From Actinoplanes solisilvae (lineage in GTDB: Bacteria > Actinomycetota > Actinomycetes > Mycobacteriales > Micromonosporaceae): a DNA stretch of 64,000 nucleotides. How positions within the stretch are numbered: the first letter of the stretch is position 1; the number at the start of each line of letters is the position of its first letter. Positions 61,386 to 64,000 of this stretch are shown piece after piece. Below the pieces are notes generated by a model. That model did no database searches, had not been told where the DNA came from, and saw only the letters and a list, made by a program, of their open reading frames with translations. The stretch is from contig NZ_RJAC01000026.1 of assembly GCF_003999975.1 (NCBI RefSeq), positions 36,409-100,408 of the forward strand, read 5' to 3'. A program made the position numbers and the translations under genes.

Positions 61386-61751
61386 ATGCCGAAATATCTG
61401 TTGATCATGCGGGGCACCGACGAGTCGAACGCGGCCATGATGGCCGACATCGACGCGATGATGGCCACCACCCACCAGTTCATCGAGGACGCGGTCAAGG
61501 CGGGCGTCCTGCTCGCGGCCGAGGGCCTCGAAGACCCGGGTCAGGGTGTGGTGGTCGACTTCAGCGGCGACACCCCGGTGGTCACCGACGGGCCCTACGG
61601 CGAGACCAGGGAGCTGTTCGGGGGCTTCTTCATGGTCGATGTCGCCACGAAGACGGAGGCGGTCGAGTGGGCCAAGCGGGTCCCGGTGGCTCGCGGCGCC
61701 AAGATCGAGGTCAGGCGGGTGCCGGGCAGCGACGAGGTCCCCGCGGGCTGA
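61386..61751 (+). CDS. YCII/DGPF-domain protein
   Basis: 121 residues from ATG with GAGGAGA upstream. The family signature YLLIMRGTDESNAAMM at the start, LAAEGLEDPGQG, the DGPYGETRELFGGFFMVDV core and WAKRVPVARGAKIEVRRV at the end are all present. YCII proteins have a ferredoxin-like fold and are often encoded with ECF41-type sigma factors; none is adjacent here. Function not established. Convergent with the monooxygenase gene, ten bases away. Confidence 0.9.
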   Translation: MPKYLLIMRGTDESNAAMMADIDAMMATTHQFIEDAVKAGVLLAAEGLEDPGQGVVVDFSGDTPVVTDGPYGETRELFGGFFMVDVATKTEAVEWAKRVPVARGAKIEVRRVPGSDEVPAG

Positions 61752-61760
61752 TCGGCTGCT

Positions 61761-62990
61761 TCATCCCAGATAGTTCGAGATCTGCGAAGCCACGTCGGCG
61801 GCGTCCGTGGCCATGCCGTAGAGGATTCCCGAGCCGCGATGGGTCTGCCACGGCAGCCCGACCACGAACAGCCCCGGCAGCGCCAGCGCGCCGTCGTGCT
61901 GCTCGGGCGTTCCGGACGGGTCGACCACGTCGGCGGGGAGCCAGCCGGTGTCCGGCCGCATGCCGGTGCACCAGACCACACTGCCGATCCCGGCCGTCGC
62001 GGCGTCCAGCTCGGTCGGCGAGGCGGGCTCGTACCCTAGGGGCGCCTCCACCGGATCGACGTCTCCCGGCGTCTCAGCCCCGAGGTGCCGGTCGATCTGG
62101 GCCCGGAAACGGGCGGCGAAATCGTCGGCGGCCTTCATGTTGTGAGCCAGGTCGCCGGCCAGCCGGAAGCGGGCCCCGTCGGCCCCTACGAGCTTCCCGA
62201 GCAGGGTGATTCCGTCGCGGGCCAGCTGCTGCAGGGCCATGGTGCGGCCCCCGCCCGACCCGCTCACCGCAACCTGCGGAGCGCGGCGGACCTCCTCGGG
62301 CGTCTTCTCCCGGGACTGCTCCAGAAGGCCGAGTTCGCGCAGCCAGACGAAGACGTCGCGGCCCCGGTAGCGCCGCGGCACCCGCCCGACCGCGCTGGTG
62401 GCGAGGAAGACGGTCCGGCCCGCACGGCGCAGCTCGTCGGCGATCTGTACGCCGCTCTGCCCGCTGCCGACGACCAGAACGGCGCCGGGCGCCAACTGGT
62501 CCGGCCGGCGGTAGTCGATCGCGTGCACCCCGGCGACTCCCGTAGGCAAAGCGATCGCGGGAACCCTGGGCAGTCGCAACGGGCCGCTGGCCACGACGAC
62601 CGCGCGGGCCGACCACTCCCCCTCGGAGGTCATCAGCACGAAGCTGTCACCGTCGCGGCGTACTGCCCTGACCTCGACGTGGGTCCGCACCGGCGCCTTG
62701 GTCAGCCGCGCGTAGCGGTCAAGCATGTGGATGATGTCGGTCCGCGACAGGAACTCGTCCGGGTCGTGGGCGGAGAGGTCGAGGCCGGGAAGACGTACGG
62801 ACCAGGCCGGGGTCACCAGGTGGAAACTGTCCCAGCGTTCCGAGCGCCAGGTCGCCCCCACCTCGTCGCGTTCGAGCACGACATGGCCGACGCCGAGCAT
62901 CGACAGGTGCCTGCTGGTGGCCAGCCCGGCCGGCCCGGCGCCGACCACGACAACATCGGACCGACGACCTGATTCACTGGTGACCGCCAT
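61761..62990 (-). CDS. Flavin-dependent monooxygenase (FMO/BVMO-like)
   Basis: 409 residues from ATG with GGGGAA six bases upstream; a 26-codon extension is less likely. FAD-binding VVVVGAGPAGLATSRHL at 14-30, the ATWRSERWDSFHLVTP segment after VVLERDEVG, the NADPH site VLVVGSGQSGVQIADELRRA, and the late FVVGLPWQTHRGSGILYG loop are typical of class B flavin monooxygenases related to trimethylamine and N-hydroxylating enzymes. It probably oxygenates a nitrogen, sulfur or carbonyl substrate. No operon partner is visible. Confidence 0.9.
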   Translation of the reverse strand: MAVTSESGRRSDVVVVGAGPAGLATSRHLSMLGVGHVVLERDEVGATWRSERWDSFHLVTPAWSVRLPGLDLSAHDPDEFLSRTDIIHMLDRYARLTKAPVRTHVEVRAVRRDGDSFVLMTSEGEWSARAVVVASGPLRLPRVPAIALPTGVAGVHAIDYRRPDQLAPGAVLVVGSGQSGVQIADELRRAGRTVFLATSAVGRVPRRYRGRDVFVWLRELGLLEQSREKTPEEVRRAPQVAVSGSGGGRTMALQQLARDGITLLGKLVGADGARFRLAGDLAHNMKAADDFAARFRAQIDRHLGAETPGDVDPVEAPLGYEPASPTELDAATAGIGSVVWCTGMRPDTGWLPADVVDPSGTPEQHDGALALPGLFVVGLPWQTHRGSGILYGMATDAADVASQISNYLG

Positions 62991-63162
62991 CAAAGATTCC
63001 CCTCGACCCGGGCGGCGCCATGGGGTGTGTTCGACCGCCGAATGATGCGCCACGACAGGCCAACGCACGCGGAGCCACCAGGTTCACCCGAAACACCGGC
63101 TGGCCGGGCTTTCGTAAGCGCCATCACATGCCCGGTACGCGTCACGGGTGCAGTGCGGTCGC

Positions 63163-63876
63163 CTACCGGTCCGCTGCCGGGGCGGCTCTGACCAGGGAGT
63201 CTCCGTCGGTATCCAGGTTCGCGAGCAGATCTTGGAGCTCGGCGTGCCGGAACTGGAAAACCCGGCCCGCCTGCCGCAGCACCTGCCGGTCGGCGGCCTG
63301 ACGGAGCAATTTCATGAAACTCACCCGGCGACCCGTCGGCAGCAGGGCCAACTCGACCACCGCCAGCCCGATCACCGGTCCGAGGGACTGACCGAGACTC
63401 AGGGCGAAGATGCAACAGCTGAAGGTCGTCACGACGGCCACGGCGGGGACCAGCAGCGGCGAGGTTTCCCAGACACTCGAGAGGAAAAGGGCAGCAACCG
63501 CCACTGTCGCGCATGTCGACGTCAACAACACCCGCTCGATCAAGCGGCGGCACGCCGAACTGTAGATCTCCTCGGGGCTGACGTCTCGGATCGAGTCCGC
63601 GTTCCCGGGCGCCGCGCGAAACATAGCCGGGCCGGAGAGCGTGATGAGGAAGCCGACGACGATCGCGGTGATCGGCGCCGTCGCCGACAGGCTGAGATCC
63701 ATGATGATCATGGCGATCGAATGGTTCATGACCGCCAAGAAAATGGCGAGCAGCACGTAGGCGACGACGACAGCCCGGGGACGGAGCACCAGTGGCTCGA
63801 GCTTGCTGTGCCATTGCCACCAGATGGGTCGATGAGCCGCCGACACGGCTACGGGAAACGCCATCATCCCGAGCAT
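63163..63876 (-). pseudogene. 3' remnant of a probable NACHT-type membrane protein, cut by an insertion sequence
   Basis: Reads 237 residues from an ATG that abuts the inferred IS end, so this start is probably artificial. Four or more membrane helices (AVVVAYVLLAIFLAVMNHSIA, TAPITAIVVGFLITL, RVLLTSTCATVAVAALFL, LLVPAVAVVTTFSCCIFALSLG) precede a C-terminal VSFMKLLRQAADRQVLRQAG RVFQFRHAELQDLLA-type end. That ending is usual in actinobacterial NACHT-NTPase proteins with C-terminal membrane domains. The N-terminal NTPase would lie beyond the insertion, outside the window. An in-frame stop (TGA) occurs just upstream, inside the IS end. Confidence 0.6.
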
Positions 63877-64000
63877 CAGGCCACGGCCGTTTCAACATCA
63901 TCCCGTGAGGCCGAGGATGGTGAATGGCCTGGTCATTTCGCGGTTGGCCCAGCGGGTGGCTTCGGTGATGTTAGTGCGGCCGGCCAGGCGTAGGGCGTTG
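63877..64000 (-). mobile_element. End of an ISAs1-like insertion sequence with the transposase C-terminus
   Basis: The minus strand encodes the last 33 residues of a transposase (NALRLAGRTNITEATRWANR then EMTRPFTILGLTG and a stop at 63898), matching the ISAs1-family C-terminal pattern. The 21 bases beyond the stop (CAGGCCACGGCCGTTTCAAC and one more) look like the terminal inverted repeat and end at the remnant gene's ATG. The other end and the target duplication lie beyond the window. Confidence 0.65.

Overview
The window is high-G+C actinobacterial DNA and most resembles Actinoplanes or another Micromonosporaceae. The grounds are strong G/C third-position bias, frequent GTG starts, an XRE/DUF5753 regulator beside a DUF574-type SAM methyltransferase, a BTAD regulator with DrrAB-like transporter genes, F420-type and DivIVA-type genes, LytR-CpsA-Psr, and chemoreceptor/CheW genes as expected of a motile sporulating actinomycete. 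No rRNA, tRNA or CRISPR array was seen. The genus is an inference, since there is no marker gene.

Layout. 1-3.4 kb: the 5' part of an M14 carboxypeptidase, then a D-methionine-type importer operon metN-metI-metQ. 3.7-7.1 kb: a Uma2 nuclease-like gene, then a PAS-PAS chemoreceptor that is frameshifted and cut off, joined out of frame to a three-domain CheW protein that has lost its start. 7.1-12.3 kb: an ArsR/DUF5937 regulator, a DUF3817 membrane protein, a secreted ScyD/E beta-propeller, a beta-lactamase-fold hydrolase and exported or unknown proteins, with several strong hairpins. 12.7-18.1 kb: regulator/methyltransferase pairs, a CPBP protease, TetR plus thioesterase, and a MetF-like protein. 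18.2-21.5 kb: polysaccharide breakdown (GH43 beta-xylosidase, and a GH5 mannanase with CBM2). 21.7-25.5 kb: a DUF3311/SSS carboxylate permease pair, a sigma-factor/propeller gene remnant, and proline iminopeptidase. 25.7-39.5 kb: AI-2E transporter, BTAD regulator with a DrrAB-like exporter, DivIVA paralogue, aldehyde dehydrogenase, trypsin-like protease, LCP protein and methyltransferases.

39.6-46 kb: a compact operon (GntR/FCD regulator, class III CoA-transferase, hydantoinase/oxoprolinase A and B subunits). Two near-identical palindromes 63 bp apart lie in the divergent promoter, so the regulator probably controls both the operon and a facing lipoprotein gene. 46-54 kb: F420-dependent-type oxidoreductase, exported beta-lactamase-fold lipoprotein, orphan substrate-binding lipoprotein, large LuxR (LAL) regulator, and an esterase gene coupled to an ECF sigma factor. 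54.2-57.2 kb: a 986-residue secreted protein with PA14, sorbosone-dehydrogenase-like propeller, CBM6-like and DUF1080 domains. 57.2-59 kb: an unexplained large inverted repeat and small membrane or lipoproteins. 59.2-61.2 kb: a tyrosinase/polyphenol-oxidase gene with an unusual N-terminal extension, translationally coupled to tiny ORFs, one encoding a 55-residue peptide ending in cysteine, and then a 94-residue protein. 61.4-64 kb: a YCII protein, a flavin monooxygenase, and the 3' remnant of a probable NACHT-type membrane protein cut by an ISAs1-like insertion sequence that runs off the window.

Two themes stand out. Several genes show decay by internal deletion, frameshift or insertion (chemoreceptor/CheW, sigma/propeller, NACHT-like, and a small fragment near 25.6 kb). 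The tyrosinase-plus-small-peptide operon is the best candidate here for an undescribed system.
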